This document shows positions 8,669 to 16,477 of a DNA stretch of 64,000 nt, in pieces. How positions within the stretch are numbered: position 1 is the first letter of the stretch; the number at the start of each line of letters is the position of its first letter. The notes under the pieces are model-generated. The model was not told the DNA's origin and ran no database searches. It saw only the letters and a list, made by a program, of their open reading frames with translations. The stretch spans positions 64,851 to 128,850 of the forward strand of contig NZ_LMMP01000049.1 of assembly GCF_001422815.1 (NCBI RefSeq), read 5' to 3'. The position numbers and the translations under genes were made by a program. The stretch is from Methylobacterium sp. Leaf91. Its GTDB lineage: Bacteria > Pseudomonadota > Alphaproteobacteria > Rhizobiales > Beijerinckiaceae.

Positions 8669-9403
8669 TCAGTTATCGATGGCTGCCTTCACCGACGTCT
8701 TCCCATCCTGGCGCCATATGGTTGACGGATCCTTGCCCTCGCGCAGTTTGTTGATGTCCATGGTGCGCTGGACCGCGTCGATGCGCCCTTCCGGGCGACC
8801 GCGCACGAGGTCCACCGGATCGGCGATCTGGCTCGCGACATTGGACTGCATGGCGCAGCCGAGGTTCCAATGCGTCTCGTTGCGCGCGGAGAAGGCAGGA
8901 CTTCCGGCCCCGAGATCCTGGGGCCACAGGCCGCATTGGTTGCCGACCTTCGCCTCCAGGCGCCGGAAGCTGAGGCGCAGGGGCGAGGCGAGGAATGGGT
9001 CCGCGACCGCGTAGCCGGTGACCACCATCTGCCCTCCGCCGACACCGTTTTCTGCGCCCAGCCTGCGGATACCGGCACCGGTCCGCTCCACGGCTGCGCC
9101 GAGCGACGGCGAGACGCCGCGCGGCATGTCGAGGATCACGGTGCCGCGCCCGTAGCGGCGGAATTCCAGCAGGAAGGCCTCGATATCGGCGCGCTGTCGC
9201 GGATCGATATGACCGGTACCGGTGACGAAGACATCGAGCGAGCGCGTGTCGTCGGCGAGCACGATGGGATGACGGGCCCGGTAATCGGCCGGATAGAGCG
9301 AACCGGTGGTCTCGGCGCGGTCGGCGCGGCAGGCACCCAAAGTCGTGGCCAGGGCAATCGAGGCGAGCACGGCGAGGGGGGAGCGGAACGGAATGAGTGA
9401 CAT
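8669..9403 (-). CDS. cpaD: CpaD, Tad pilus lipoprotein
   Basis: A 244-residue protein with a signal peptide ending in the lipobox TLGAC (Cys25), so probably an outer-membrane lipoprotein. The body carries the CpaD pattern: LDVFVTGTGHIDPRQRADIE, then MVVTGYAVADP, NQCGLWPQDLGA and NLGCAMQSNVASQIADPVDL. CpaD proteins support the CpaC secretin. The CG-LWP and N-GC-Q-N-A motifs are characteristic. It sits 75 bases downstream of cpaC and 70 bases upstream of cpaE on the same strand. Confidence 0.92.
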   Translation of the reverse strand: MSLIPFRSPLAVLASIALATTLGACRADRAETTGSLYPADYRARHPIVLADDTRSLDVFVTGTGHIDPRQRADIEAFLLEFRRYGRGTVILDMPRGVSPSLGAAVERTGAGIRRLGAENGVGGGQMVVTGYAVADPFLASPLRLSFRRLEAKVGNQCGLWPQDLGAGSPAFSARNETHWNLGCAMQSNVASQIADPVDLVRGRPEGRIDAVQRTMDINKLREGKDPSTIWRQDGKTSVKAAIDN

Positions 9404-9477
9404 GGGGGTCGGGTCCTGATGGGGCCGGGGCCGCTTCGTCCTGCAATGTCGTGGCTGCGTGGATCTCGCACGGGGCG

Positions 9478-10956
9478 TCAGTCGGTGATGAAGCCGACGC
9501 GTCCGCGATACGTGGCGCCGAGCGGCGCTGTGCGAGCCGAACCGTAGACCCGGTTCAAGCGTCCGAGCAGGATACCCTGGCCGTCCTGGGCATCGATGAA
9601 GCCGTCATCCGGCCGCGCCACCTGCTTCGCCTCCATCGCCTTGGCGATGTAGGGCGTCACCATGATCATGAGTTCGGTTTCCTGGCGCTGGTAGTCGCGC
9701 GAACGGAACAGGGCTCCGAGGATGGGCAGGTTCACGAGGCCGGGCAGACCGCCGACGGAGGCCTTGTTGCGTTGCTGGATCAGGCCGGCGGTCATCATGG
9801 TTCCGCCGGAGGCGAGCTCCACCGTGGTCTCGGTCTTGCGCAAGGTGAAACCGGGCACCGAGACCGTGGAATCGCCCTGGGTGAAGGTGAAGGAGTTGGT
9901 CTGGTCGATCTCGGAGACCTCCGTCGCGACGCGCACGGAGATGCGGTTCTCGGCCATCACCACCGGCGTGAAGTTCAGGGTCACGCCATAGGTCTTGAAC
10001 GTGATGCCGGTGGTGCAGACGCCGCCGGTGCAGTTCTGGGTGGCGGGTACGGGAAGCTCGCCGCCGGCCGTGAACTTGGCGGATTCCCCCGAAATGGCGG
10101 TGAGCGTCGGCTCCGCGAGAATGCGCGAGACGCCGGCCTGCTCGAAGGCGCGCAAGGTCGCCGAGACGCTCGCCCCGCCGCCTGCGTTGATCGTCGCCCT
10201 GATCTCGTTCCCGTTCGGGAATTGCCCGCCATTGAGACCGAAGGGCGCGACGTTCGCGAGGTTGAAACCGGACCAGTTGCCGCTGAGATTGACGCCGAAC
10301 TGCTTGAGCACCGTCCGTGCGACCTCGACCACGGTGACGCGGAGCATCACCTGATCCTTGCCCCGGATGGTGAGGTTGTTGATGACCGCGCCCTTCGCGC
10401 CAGGACCGCCGGCACCGCCGCCGGACTGACCGACGAAGGCGGTGGCGATGTCCATGGCCTGGGCCGCCTCCGCAGCGGAACCGACCGTGCCCGACAGGAT
10501 CAGGGAATCCCCCGCGGTCCGGATGTCGAACCGCCCGCCAACGATGCTCTGGAGCAGGATCTGCCGCAGGGTTCCGAGCTTGAGGTCGCGCGCCACGGTG
10601 ACGTCGAGGGCGGTGATCTGGCGGCCTTCGGCATCCATGATGAAGATCGAGGTCGCTCCGTCCTCCATGCCGATCACGAAGACCTTGCGGGTCGAGCGCA
10701 CCACGGCGTTGGCCACTTTCGGATTGGCGACGAAGACCTCCTTGGCGTCGCGCGGCAGATCGATCACGAGGGAGCGCCCGGTCGTGAGCTCGACGCGGCG
10801 CGAGGTGCCGGATTCATTGCCCCCGACATCGACGATCGGGGCGGGCGTGAAGCTGTCTCTCGGCGCCGCCACGGCGGGCGGGGCCGGGAATGCCAGCCCC
10901 ACGAGGGCCGCGAACACGGCCAGGCTGCCCACGCGGACGCGATGTCTCGTGGTCAT
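9478..10956 (-). CDS. cpaC: CpaC/RcpA, outer-membrane secretin of the Tad pilus
   Basis: A 492-residue secretin forming the outer-membrane channel for the Flp pilus. It has a signal peptide (MTTRHRVRVGSLAVFAALVG, cleavage near PAVAA), a pilus-type N-domain with the AKEVFVANPKVANAVVRST pattern, a BON-like segment (IRTAGDSLILSGTVGSAAEA) and the secretin core (VSRILAEPTLTAISGESAKF, GVTLNFTPVV, and VGGLPGLVNLPILGALFRSR near the C-terminus). The ATG at 10956 is chosen because AAGGA lies seven bases upstream and the signal peptide starts there; the frame is open further upstream, overlapping cpaB. It lies 34 bases after cpaB. Confidence 0.94.
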   Translation of the reverse strand: MTTRHRVRVGSLAVFAALVGLAFPAPPAVAAPRDSFTPAPIVDVGGNESGTSRRVELTTGRSLVIDLPRDAKEVFVANPKVANAVVRSTRKVFVIGMEDGATSIFIMDAEGRQITALDVTVARDLKLGTLRQILLQSIVGGRFDIRTAGDSLILSGTVGSAAEAAQAMDIATAFVGQSGGGAGGPGAKGAVINNLTIRGKDQVMLRVTVVEVARTVLKQFGVNLSGNWSGFNLANVAPFGLNGGQFPNGNEIRATINAGGGASVSATLRAFEQAGVSRILAEPTLTAISGESAKFTAGGELPVPATQNCTGGVCTTGITFKTYGVTLNFTPVVMAENRISVRVATEVSEIDQTNSFTFTQGDSTVSVPGFTLRKTETTVELASGGTMMTAGLIQQRNKASVGGLPGLVNLPILGALFRSRDYQRQETELMIMVTPYIAKAMEAKQVARPDDGFIDAQDGQGILLGRLNRVYGSARTAPLGATYRGRVGFITD

Positions 10957-10990
10957 CGAAGAATCCTTGAACATCGCGCGGTTCGGCATT

Positions 10991-11794
10991 TCAGCGACGC
11001 GGTTGTTGTCTGGCGACGCCGAAGCGCACGACCGTGATCGCGGAATCCTGCTGCGTCTCGGGTACGGCATCCACGGTTCGGCCGGCATCCACGAGACTGC
11101 GCAGGGAGAGGGAGAGCTGTCCCACCTTCTGCGCCAGGGTGACGGTTTCGGCCTGGGACGGCGTCAAGGCGAGGGTCGCCGTCTCACCGGTGACGACATT
11201 CGTTCCGTTTTTCTCCTGGACGATCTGGCCGACCGCGAGCACGCGGATGTCGGTGAGCAGGGTCTCGGAGATCTGCGCCTCGCCACCGCCGGAGCGCGAA
11301 GCATCCTCGTCCCGATAGGTGCGGATGACGTCGACATGGTCGTTGGGGAGGATGAAGCCGCCGGCCGAACTCGAGCCGCGCGTATCGGTGACGATGGCGA
11401 CGGCACGCATGCCGGAGGGCAGGATCGCCGCCATGAAGCCACCGTCGGACCGCGCGATTTTCTGCGGGCGGATCGGCTCGCCCGCGAGGAAGGCGCTGCG
11501 GGTGATCGAACCGATGATGGTTTCCATGGCGTTGGGCGACACAGAGCGCGTCATGTAGCCGACGGTGATTGCCTGGTCGGGCCAGGGCTGCCAACGCAGG
11601 TCGGCTGCCTGGATGTTCTGCCCCATCGGCAGGTCGGCGGCGGCCACCAGCACATCCGTGACCGGGAGCGGGGGAGGGGGCGCCTGGACCACCGGCTGGG
11701 CCGGGGGCGGTGCATCGCTGCCGCTCATCAGAAACGCGGCCCCGCCCCCGGCGGCGAGGGCGATGGCGAGAACGGCAAGGCGGGCTGGTTTCAT
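10991..11794 (-). CDS. cpaB: CpaB/RcpC, Tad pilus assembly protein with SAF domain
   Basis: A 267-residue exported or membrane-anchored protein. It has an N-terminal hydrophobic helix, a Pro-rich linker (residues about 30-45) and an SAF domain (VLVAAADLPMGQNIQAADLR) followed by the RcpC region (GGFILPNDHVDVIRTYRDED, LTDIRVLAVGQ). SAF domains resemble antifreeze and flagellar FlgA folds. CpaB is thought to work with the secretin, possibly through peptidoglycan contact. It is upstream of cpaC and 195 bases downstream of cpaA, so a separate promoter could lie in that gap. Confidence 0.92.
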   Translation of the reverse strand: MKPARLAVLAIALAAGGGAAFLMSGSDAPPPAQPVVQAPPPPLPVTDVLVAAADLPMGQNIQAADLRWQPWPDQAITVGYMTRSVSPNAMETIIGSITRSAFLAGEPIRPQKIARSDGGFMAAILPSGMRAVAIVTDTRGSSSAGGFILPNDHVDVIRTYRDEDASRSGGGEAQISETLLTDIRVLAVGQIVQEKNGTNVVTGETATLALTPSQAETVTLAQKVGQLSLSLRSLVDAGRTVDAVPETQQDSAITVVRFGVARQQPRR

Positions 11795-11989
11795 CGCCGT
11801 GTTCGAACCTGACAGGACGGCCTCGTGCCGTCACCATCCCTTGTTCGACGGGATTCCTCAAATTACGGTTAACAAAAACTAACGATGGGCGAATGCGACT
11901 GTCCTGCGACAGATCTGCTCTTGCTGAGGTCAGGACTTTCCAGGCTTCAGAGCGGGCTCGGCAAGCTCACCCTGGACGTGCATCTTATA

Positions 11990-12496
11990 TCACGATGCCA
12001 TCATTCTTGCCCAGGTCATGGTCTCCGGGATCACGATCAGGGCGCCGAAGGAGAGGGCGATTCCGTAGGGCACGCCCGTTTTCGCATCGTGCAGGTGGAG
12101 GGCGAAGGGCAGGCGGCCGAGCAGCGGCGGCAGCGGATGCGCCCGCGCCATCAGGATCGCCAGGGATAGCGCGCCTCCAGCGAGCGAGGCGACTGCCAGA
12201 TACTCCAGCAACCGGTCGAACCCGATCCATACCGCCGTCGCAGCGGCAAGCTTGGCATCGCCACCGCCGATTTTGCCCAAGGCGAAGAGGGTAAAAGTAA
12301 CGACCAGCGTCACCGCCCCGGCGCCGAGATGGCTCATGAGGTCCCACCCCCATAATCCCGTCGCGACCGCGAACAGAGCGAAGCCTGCCAGCAGGAGAAG
12401 GGACACCGTGTTCGGGATCAGCATGGTCAACAGGTCGCGGACGGCCGCATAGGCCATCAGGAACGGAAACACGATCAGCAGCGTGACGCTCGCCAT
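11990..12496 (-). CDS. cpaA: CpaA/TadV, Flp prepilin peptidase
   Basis: A 168-residue polytopic inner-membrane aspartic peptidase of family A24. The two aspartates expected for catalysis are visible: one in the first cytoplasmic loop (AAVRDLLTMLIPN) and one in the GGGD motif (GKIGGGDAKL). Five or six hydrophobic helices are present. It lacks the N-terminal methyltransferase domain of classical PilD, as is normal for the Tad branch. It should cleave the Flp pilin encoded 286 bases upstream. The ATG at 12496 begins directly with the first helix. Confidence 0.92.
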   Translation of the reverse strand: MASVTLLIVFPFLMAYAAVRDLLTMLIPNTVSLLLLAGFALFAVATGLWGWDLMSHLGAGAVTLVVTFTLFALGKIGGGDAKLAAATAVWIGFDRLLEYLAVASLAGGALSLAILMARAHPLPPLLGRLPFALHLHDAKTGVPYGIALSFGALIVIPETMTWARMMAS

Positions 12497-12782
12497 GGGA
12501 ACAGCCTCAATCTCGGCCGGAATACGCCCGGCGGGTTCCGGTGATCCGAAACCGGTCAGGTCTTTGTCATCGACGCGGTGAGTAAGACCGCGATCACGGG
12601 TGTCGGTCTTCGCGACACGATCACTCCAGAAACGGCTGCGCCGGACGATCCGGAAAGATCGTCCGGCAGGGCACTTACGTCACCCAAGCACAGCCGGCTG
12701 GATCGTCACTGCCAGAGGAATGGGCGAATGACGGTCCCACAGAGCATGTTGCCATCTTTACTTGGCAAAACCGATGACAACC

Positions 12783-12959
12783 TTACTTCGTCGTCCCAGC
12801 GATGGTTGTCCCGACTTTACCAAATCCAGTCGTAATATTGTCCGAAAGGGTACCAAAGACAGCAACGAGCACCGCGGAGATGAGCGCAGCGATGAGGCCG
12901 TATTCGATGGCCGTCGCGCCAGATTCGTCGGCGGAAAAACGTTTGAAGATGCTCGACAT
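12783..12959 (-). CDS. flp: Flp family type IVb pilin
   Basis: A 58-residue pilin. Residues 1-14 form the leader ending in Gly14; cleavage there would give a mature protein starting ATAIEYGLIAALISAVLV with the conserved Glu5-Tyr6 pair of Flp pilins, followed by one hydrophobic helix and a short Gly/Thr-rich tail. This is the major subunit of the Tad pilus, processed by CpaA. The frame is open upstream, but the ATG at 12959 matches the family start and has GGGA at suitable distance. It is the first gene of the pilus cluster, separated from cpaA by 286 bases, and preceded by a long AT-rich control region. Confidence 0.93.
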   Translation of the reverse strand: MSSIFKRFSADESGATAIEYGLIAALISAVLVAVFGTLSDNITTGFGKVGTTIAGTTK

Positions 12960-13394
12960 AACAGTAGTTCCCAATTGGTTGTCTTGCCAAGTTGCCGTCG
13001 AACGCTGCTTTGTCTCGATCGGCGACTGAAAACAAAATGGCCTGTTTTCTCTTGAGATTGGGTTAAATCGGCCGTGCAAATAGCATCCAGGACCCCTCGA
13101 TTATCTTTTGGTAAAAGAGAAATGAATGAAAAAGATGTATTTTTACACATTTCGGGAAGAATAAGTTCCGCTGCATCTCGTGAAAAATCTACTGCCATGA
13201 CCTCCGCCATAGCGAGATGACGCCAAATCATCCCGTCAAGACAGCGCGATCCGATCCATCGGGATTTGTGCCGAACGGCCTTAGCGCTTCATTCACCACC
13301 ACGTGCTTAACACTCGCCTGACGAAAAGAGGCTGGCCGTTCCGCATGGGGGGCTCAGCCGGAAACGCGCGGGTTTAGCCGAGAGCATCAGAGCC
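12960..13394. other. Divergent intergenic control region of flp and the secretin-N protein
   Basis: 435 bases without a credible gene and noticeably richer in A and T than the surroundings, especially around 13090-13160 with runs of A and T. It separates the minus-strand pilin gene from the plus-strand pilus-related gene and should hold both promoters. A CtrA-like box lies inside it (listed separately). Confidence 0.6.
13052..13066 (-). promoter_or_regulatory. CtrA-box-like site upstream of flp
   Basis: On the plus strand TTGA, seven bases, TTAA; on the minus strand TTAA-N7-TCAA, one mismatch from TTAA-N7-TTAA. It lies about 95-105 bases before the pilin start codon, a plausible place for a CtrA site near a promoter. 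Caulobacter pilA is CtrA-activated; the role here is inferred. Confidence 0.35.
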
Positions 13395-13910
13395 ATGGGC
13401 CACCGGTCACTGCCGACACCCTCGCGCCTGACGCGCGAGATTCGAGGGATCGGAGTCGCCCTCTATCTTGCCCTCGGCGCGGTACCCGCCCTGGCGGAGA
13501 CGGCCCCGGCCACCGTGGCGGTGAGCGTCGACAATGCCAAGGTCATTCGCCTGCCCGAGCGGACGCAGACAGTGATCGTCGGCAACCCGCTGGTGGCGGA
13601 TGTGGCGCTCCAGCGGAACGGGATCGTCATCCTGACCGGCAAGAGCTTCGGCTCCACCAACCTCATCGCCCTCGACGCGTCCGGCACGATGCTCGCCGAA
13701 TCCATCGTCAGCGTCCAAGCCGCTCAAGGCTCGATCGTCACGGTGCAGCGCGGACTGGACCGGGAATCCTATTCCTGCACCCCCAATTGCATGCCGTCGA
13801 TGCAGCTCGGTGATGCGACGAAGTATTTCGGCGATGTCAGCGGGCAGGCCGATACCCGCCGCAACCTGGCCACGGGGGGAAGCGGGGGCGGAGGAGGCGG
13901 CCCGAAATAG
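13395..13910 (+). CDS. Pilus assembly protein with secretin-type N-terminal domain
   Basis: A 171-residue exported protein. A basic N-terminus and hydrophobic stretch (GVALYLALGAVPALAETAPA) form the signal peptide. The body is a single pilus-formation N-domain (VSVDNAKVIRLPERTQTVIV, then NPLVADVALQRNGIVILTGK, FGSTNLIALDASG), the module that also starts the CpaC secretin. There is no secretin core. Two cysteines (Ser-Cys-Thr-Pro-Asn-Cys) precede a Gly-rich tail. It probably sits in the periplasm and accompanies the Tad channel. It is divergent from the pilin gene and shares its upstream control region. Confidence 0.8.
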   Translation: MGHRSLPTPSRLTREIRGIGVALYLALGAVPALAETAPATVAVSVDNAKVIRLPERTQTVIVGNPLVADVALQRNGIVILTGKSFGSTNLIALDASGTMLAESIVSVQAAQGSIVTVQRGLDRESYSCTPNCMPSMQLGDATKYFGDVSGQADTRRNLATGGSGGGGGGPK

Positions 13911-14102
13911 GACGGGCCGCCGGAAATTCGACGAGTCTGCTTCAGCACCGGTCGCGCGCCGGGGCAGATCGGAACGATTCCTTCCGATATGCGGGCGAAG
14001 GCGATCGAAGTGGAAACATTGCACTTCCGGTCACTTGCGGGTATGCACCACACGCGCCCGCCAGACACCCTTGGAGGCACGGGCGCGTCGTGGATCGGTG
14101 AG

Positions 14103-14123
14103 GGCCGTCCGTTTCGGGCGGCC
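14103..14123 (+). promoter_or_regulatory. Hairpin in the space upstream of rplY
   Basis: A 9-bp stem (GGCCGTCCG with CGGGCGGCC, one G-T wobble) and a 3-base loop, followed by TTT and, after 16 more bases, a T-rich tract (14141-14158). It could be a terminator for upstream transcription or part of the rplY 5' leader. Confidence 0.4.
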
Positions 14124-14169
14124 TTTGGCGTTGCGCGGCTTTTTTCTGTTTTGTTTGAAGGATCACGCC

Positions 14170-14865
14170 ATGAGCGCAGTAAAGCCGCTTGAGGCCGTGG
14201 CACGCGACCGGGTCGGCAAGGGGGCCGCCCGGGAAGTTCGTCGCCAGGGCAACGTTCCCGCCGTCATCTATGGTGGTGGCCAGGCTCCGCAATCCATCGC
14301 CATCGACCTCGTCCGCACCCGGACCTTGATCTATGCCGGCGGTTTCAAGACCACGCTGTTCGAGATCAATGCCGGTGGTCGCAAGACCCGCGCGATCCCG
14401 CGCGACTTCCAGCTCGATCCGGTGACCGGCGTGCCGCTGCATGTCGACTTCCTGCGTGTCGTCGCCGGCCAGAGCCTCACCGTCGAAGTGCCCGTGCACT
14501 TCATCAACGAGGATGAGGCCCCCGGCATCAAGAAGAATGGCGGCACCCTGAACGTCGTCCTGCACACGCTCTCGCTCGAAGTGCCCGCTGACGCGATCCC
14601 CGACGCGGTCGAGGTCGATCTCACCGGTCTCCAGATCGGCGATTCGATCCACATCGAAGCCGTGAAGCTGCCGGCCAACACGACCTTCACCGGTGAGGCC
14701 GAGGCCGTCGTCGCCAACGTCGTGCCGCCGACCGTGCTCGGCGCCGAGGTCGAGGCCGAAGAGGCCGCGATTGCCGAGGCGCAGTCGACCGAAGCTGCCG
14801 AAGAGAAGGCCGAGGCTGAGGCCGAAGAGGCCGCCGAGGCTGAAGAAGACAAGAAGGAGGATTGA
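14170..14865 (+). CDS. rplY: 50S ribosomal protein L25 (general stress protein Ctc form)
   Basis: A 231-residue two-domain L25. The N-terminal 5S-rRNA-binding domain covers about residues 1-95 (REVRRQGNVPAVIYGGGQAP, then RAIPRDFQLDPVTGVPLHVD) and the C-terminal TL5/Ctc beta domain continues to about residue 190. It ends in a highly acidic Glu/Ala-rich tail of about 45 residues, common in alphaproteobacterial L25. The ATG at 14170 has GAAGGA a few bases upstream. It is followed by a strong terminator and then pth, a conserved neighbour in Hyphomicrobiales. Confidence 0.95.
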   Translation: MSAVKPLEAVARDRVGKGAAREVRRQGNVPAVIYGGGQAPQSIAIDLVRTRTLIYAGGFKTTLFEINAGGRKTRAIPRDFQLDPVTGVPLHVDFLRVVAGQSLTVEVPVHFINEDEAPGIKKNGGTLNVVLHTLSLEVPADAIPDAVEVDLTGLQIGDSIHIEAVKLPANTTFTGEAEAVVANVVPPTVLGAEVEAEEAAIAEAQSTEAAEEKAEAEAEEAAEAEEDKKED

Positions 14866-14905
14866 GGCCCTGGGGCTTCGCGCCCCGGTCTCGTCTTCGT
14901 CCACG

Positions 14906-14940
14906 GGTGCTCCGGCCGCGAGGTCGGGGCACCTTTTCGT
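14906..14940 (+). terminator. Intrinsic terminator after rplY
   Basis: A 9-bp stem (GGTGCTCCG with CGGGGCACC, one G-T pair), a 10-base loop, then TTTTCGTTTG. It begins about 40 bases after the rplY stop. Confidence 0.8.
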
Positions 14941-14967
14941 TTGACGTCGCCCCTTCGTCATCCGTCC

Positions 14968-15009
14968 TTAGAGCTGCGCCCGCCCACGTTGGGTCGGGCG
15001 CAGCTCTAA
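14968..15009. repeat. Perfect 15-bp inverted repeat between rplY and pth
   Basis: TTAGAGCTGCGCCCG is repeated in inverted form after a 12-base spacer; inside it CCC and GGG could extend the stem. Only a weak T-rich stretch follows, so it may be a second terminator, an RNA processing site or a protein-binding palindrome between the rplY terminator and pth. Confidence 0.7.
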
Positions 15010-15100
15010 GCCTTCTGTTTTGCCGCGCTCTTTTTCGCCGAACCGGCATCCACTTCGGCGGAGAGCGCTCTCGTGACGAAATCGTCTTGGAGATGATGCC

Positions 15101-15721
15101 ATGCGCCTGATCGTCGGGCTCGGCAATCCAGGGGCCCGCTATGCGGGCAACCGCCACAATATCGGTTTTCTCGCCCTCGACGAGATGGCGCGCGTCCACC
15201 GCGCCGCGCCCTGGCGGCGCAAGTTCCAGGGTGAGGTGACCGAGGCGACGCTCGGCAGCGAACGGGTCGTCCTGCTGAAGCCGCAGACCTTCATGAACGA
15301 ATCCGGCCGCTCGGTCTCGGAAGCCCAGCGCTTCTACAAGATCGCCCTCGCCGACGTCATCGTGCTGCATGACGAACTCGACCTCGCCCCGGCCAAGCTT
15401 CGCGTGAAGCTCGGCGGCGGCAATGCCGGCCATAACGGCCTGCGCTCGATCACCGCCCAATGCGGCAACGATTACCGGCGCGTCCGCCTCGGCATCGGTC
15501 ATCCGGGCGACAAGGCCCTGGTCCATGCCTACGTCCTGAACGATTTCGGCAAGGGGGAGCGCGCCTGGGTCGAGGATCTCTGCCGCGCCGTGGCGGACCA
15601 CGCTCCGCTCCTGGCCCAGGGCGAGGATGCGAGCTTCCAGAACAAGGTCCACCTCGCCATGGCGGGCCGGGGCTGGGACGACGTCAAGCAGGTCAACGCG
15701 GCGGCCACCGGCCGTGATTGA
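15101..15721 (+). CDS. pth: Peptidyl-tRNA hydrolase
   Basis: A 206-residue cytosolic enzyme that releases tRNA from prematurely dropped peptidyl-tRNA. Family landmarks are all present: VGLGNPGARYAGNRHNIGFL with the catalytic His at about residue 20, LLKPQTFMNESGRSV, VLHDELDLAPAKLRVKLGGG, and GNAGHNGLRSI followed by YRRVRLGIGHPG. The ATG at 15101 has GGAG eight bases upstream. In many alphaproteobacteria rplY-pth-ychF are consecutive; here a toxin-antitoxin pair separates pth from ychF. Confidence 0.96.
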   Translation: MRLIVGLGNPGARYAGNRHNIGFLALDEMARVHRAAPWRRKFQGEVTEATLGSERVVLLKPQTFMNESGRSVSEAQRFYKIALADVIVLHDELDLAPAKLRVKLGGGNAGHNGLRSITAQCGNDYRRVRLGIGHPGDKALVHAYVLNDFGKGERAWVEDLCRAVADHAPLLAQGEDASFQNKVHLAMAGRGWDDVKQVNAAATGRD

Positions 15722-15778
15722 CACGAAAACACGGGAACACGATATCGAAGCTCGGATTCGAAGGGTGGGGAGGCTGGT

Positions 15779-16012
15779 TTGAGGAACGTCACGGTGACGA
15801 TGGAGGAGAGCCTCCTGCAACGCGCTCGCGTCGCCGCGGCGCGTGACGGCAAGAGCCTCTCGAAGTTCATCGCCGAGACGGTCGAACAACGCGTCGGCCG
15901 GCCGCTCTCCCAGAGTCAGGCACTAGAGCGTTTCCTGGCGGGGCCACCCCTCCATCTCCTCGATGAGAACGGGCGCGCGCCGACGCGCGATCAGATCTAC
16001 GATGCCGAGTGA
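15779..16012 (+). CDS. vapB: VapB-like ribbon-helix-helix antitoxin
   Basis: A 77-residue protein from a TTG start. The N-terminus (RNVTVTMEESLLQRARVAAA, then DGKSLSKFIAETVEQR) fits a ribbon-helix-helix DNA-binding fold; the C-terminal tail is the region that in such antitoxins wraps the PIN toxin. Its stop overlaps the start of the downstream PIN gene by 11 bases, the classic coupled arrangement. It probably represses its own operon, with toxin as corepressor. The palindromes expected of an operator were not searched in detail. Confidence 0.75.
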   Translation: MRNVTVTMEESLLQRARVAAARDGKSLSKFIAETVEQRVGRPLSQSQALERFLAGPPLHLLDENGRAPTRDQIYDAE

Positions 16013-16469
16013 CACCGTCCCCGTCACGGGCCGGGTGTTCGTCGACACCAACGTCTTCGTGTATGCCCGCGACGACCGCTTCCCTGAGAAGCAATCCATG
16101 GCGCGGCATTGGCTGGAAGCGCTGGCGGATCGGGGCCTGATCGTCGTGAGCCCGCAGGTTCTCGGTGAGTTGCATGCCGTCATCCTGCGCGGTCGGCTCC
16201 TGATCGATCCGGAGGATGCGCGGCAGACGACGCTGGCATTGGAGGAATGGTCGGAAGGCGCCACCGATCTCGCCCTCGTCGGCGATGCGTGGTCACTGCG
16301 GGAACAGACCCGGTTTCAGTGGTGGGACTGCGTCATCCTCGGTTCCGCGATCCGGGCCGGATGCCGCTTCCTTCTGTCGGAAGACTATCAGCACGGCCGC
16401 GAGGTCGAAGGAACGACAATCGTGAATCCGTTTCGGGCCTTACCGGAATCGATCTTCGCGAACTCTTGA
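16002..16469 (+). CDS. vapC: VapC-like PIN-domain toxin ribonuclease
   Basis: A 155-residue PIN-domain protein. Acidic residues that coordinate Mg2+ are visible at FVDTNVFVYARDD near the N-terminus, the Glu of LGELHAVIL in the middle and the Asp of WWDCVILGSAIRAGC, with LLSEDYQHG near the end. VapC toxins cleave tRNA or rRNA when the antitoxin is degraded. The ATG at 16002 is preferred over upstream in-frame codons because it gives the family start just before FVDTN and overlaps vapB. The pair sits between pth and ychF, two conserved housekeeping genes, which suggests insertion of a mobile addiction module. Confidence 0.82.
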   Translation: MPSDTVPVTGRVFVDTNVFVYARDDRFPEKQSMARHWLEALADRGLIVVSPQVLGELHAVILRGRLLIDPEDARQTTLALEEWSEGATDLALVGDAWSLREQTRFQWWDCVILGSAIRAGCRFLLSEDYQHGREVEGTTIVNPFRALPESIFANS

Positions 16470-16477
16470 GGAATATC

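Noticed and set aside
12578..12835. Plus-strand frame of 85 codons overlapping the flp 3' end
   Set aside because: It overlaps the pilin gene, has no ribosome binding site of note and no family resemblance.
13018..13090. Sigma-54-like TGG...TTGCA in the flp upstream region
   Set aside because: The spacing between the GG and GC elements is one base too short and the rest of the consensus does not fit.
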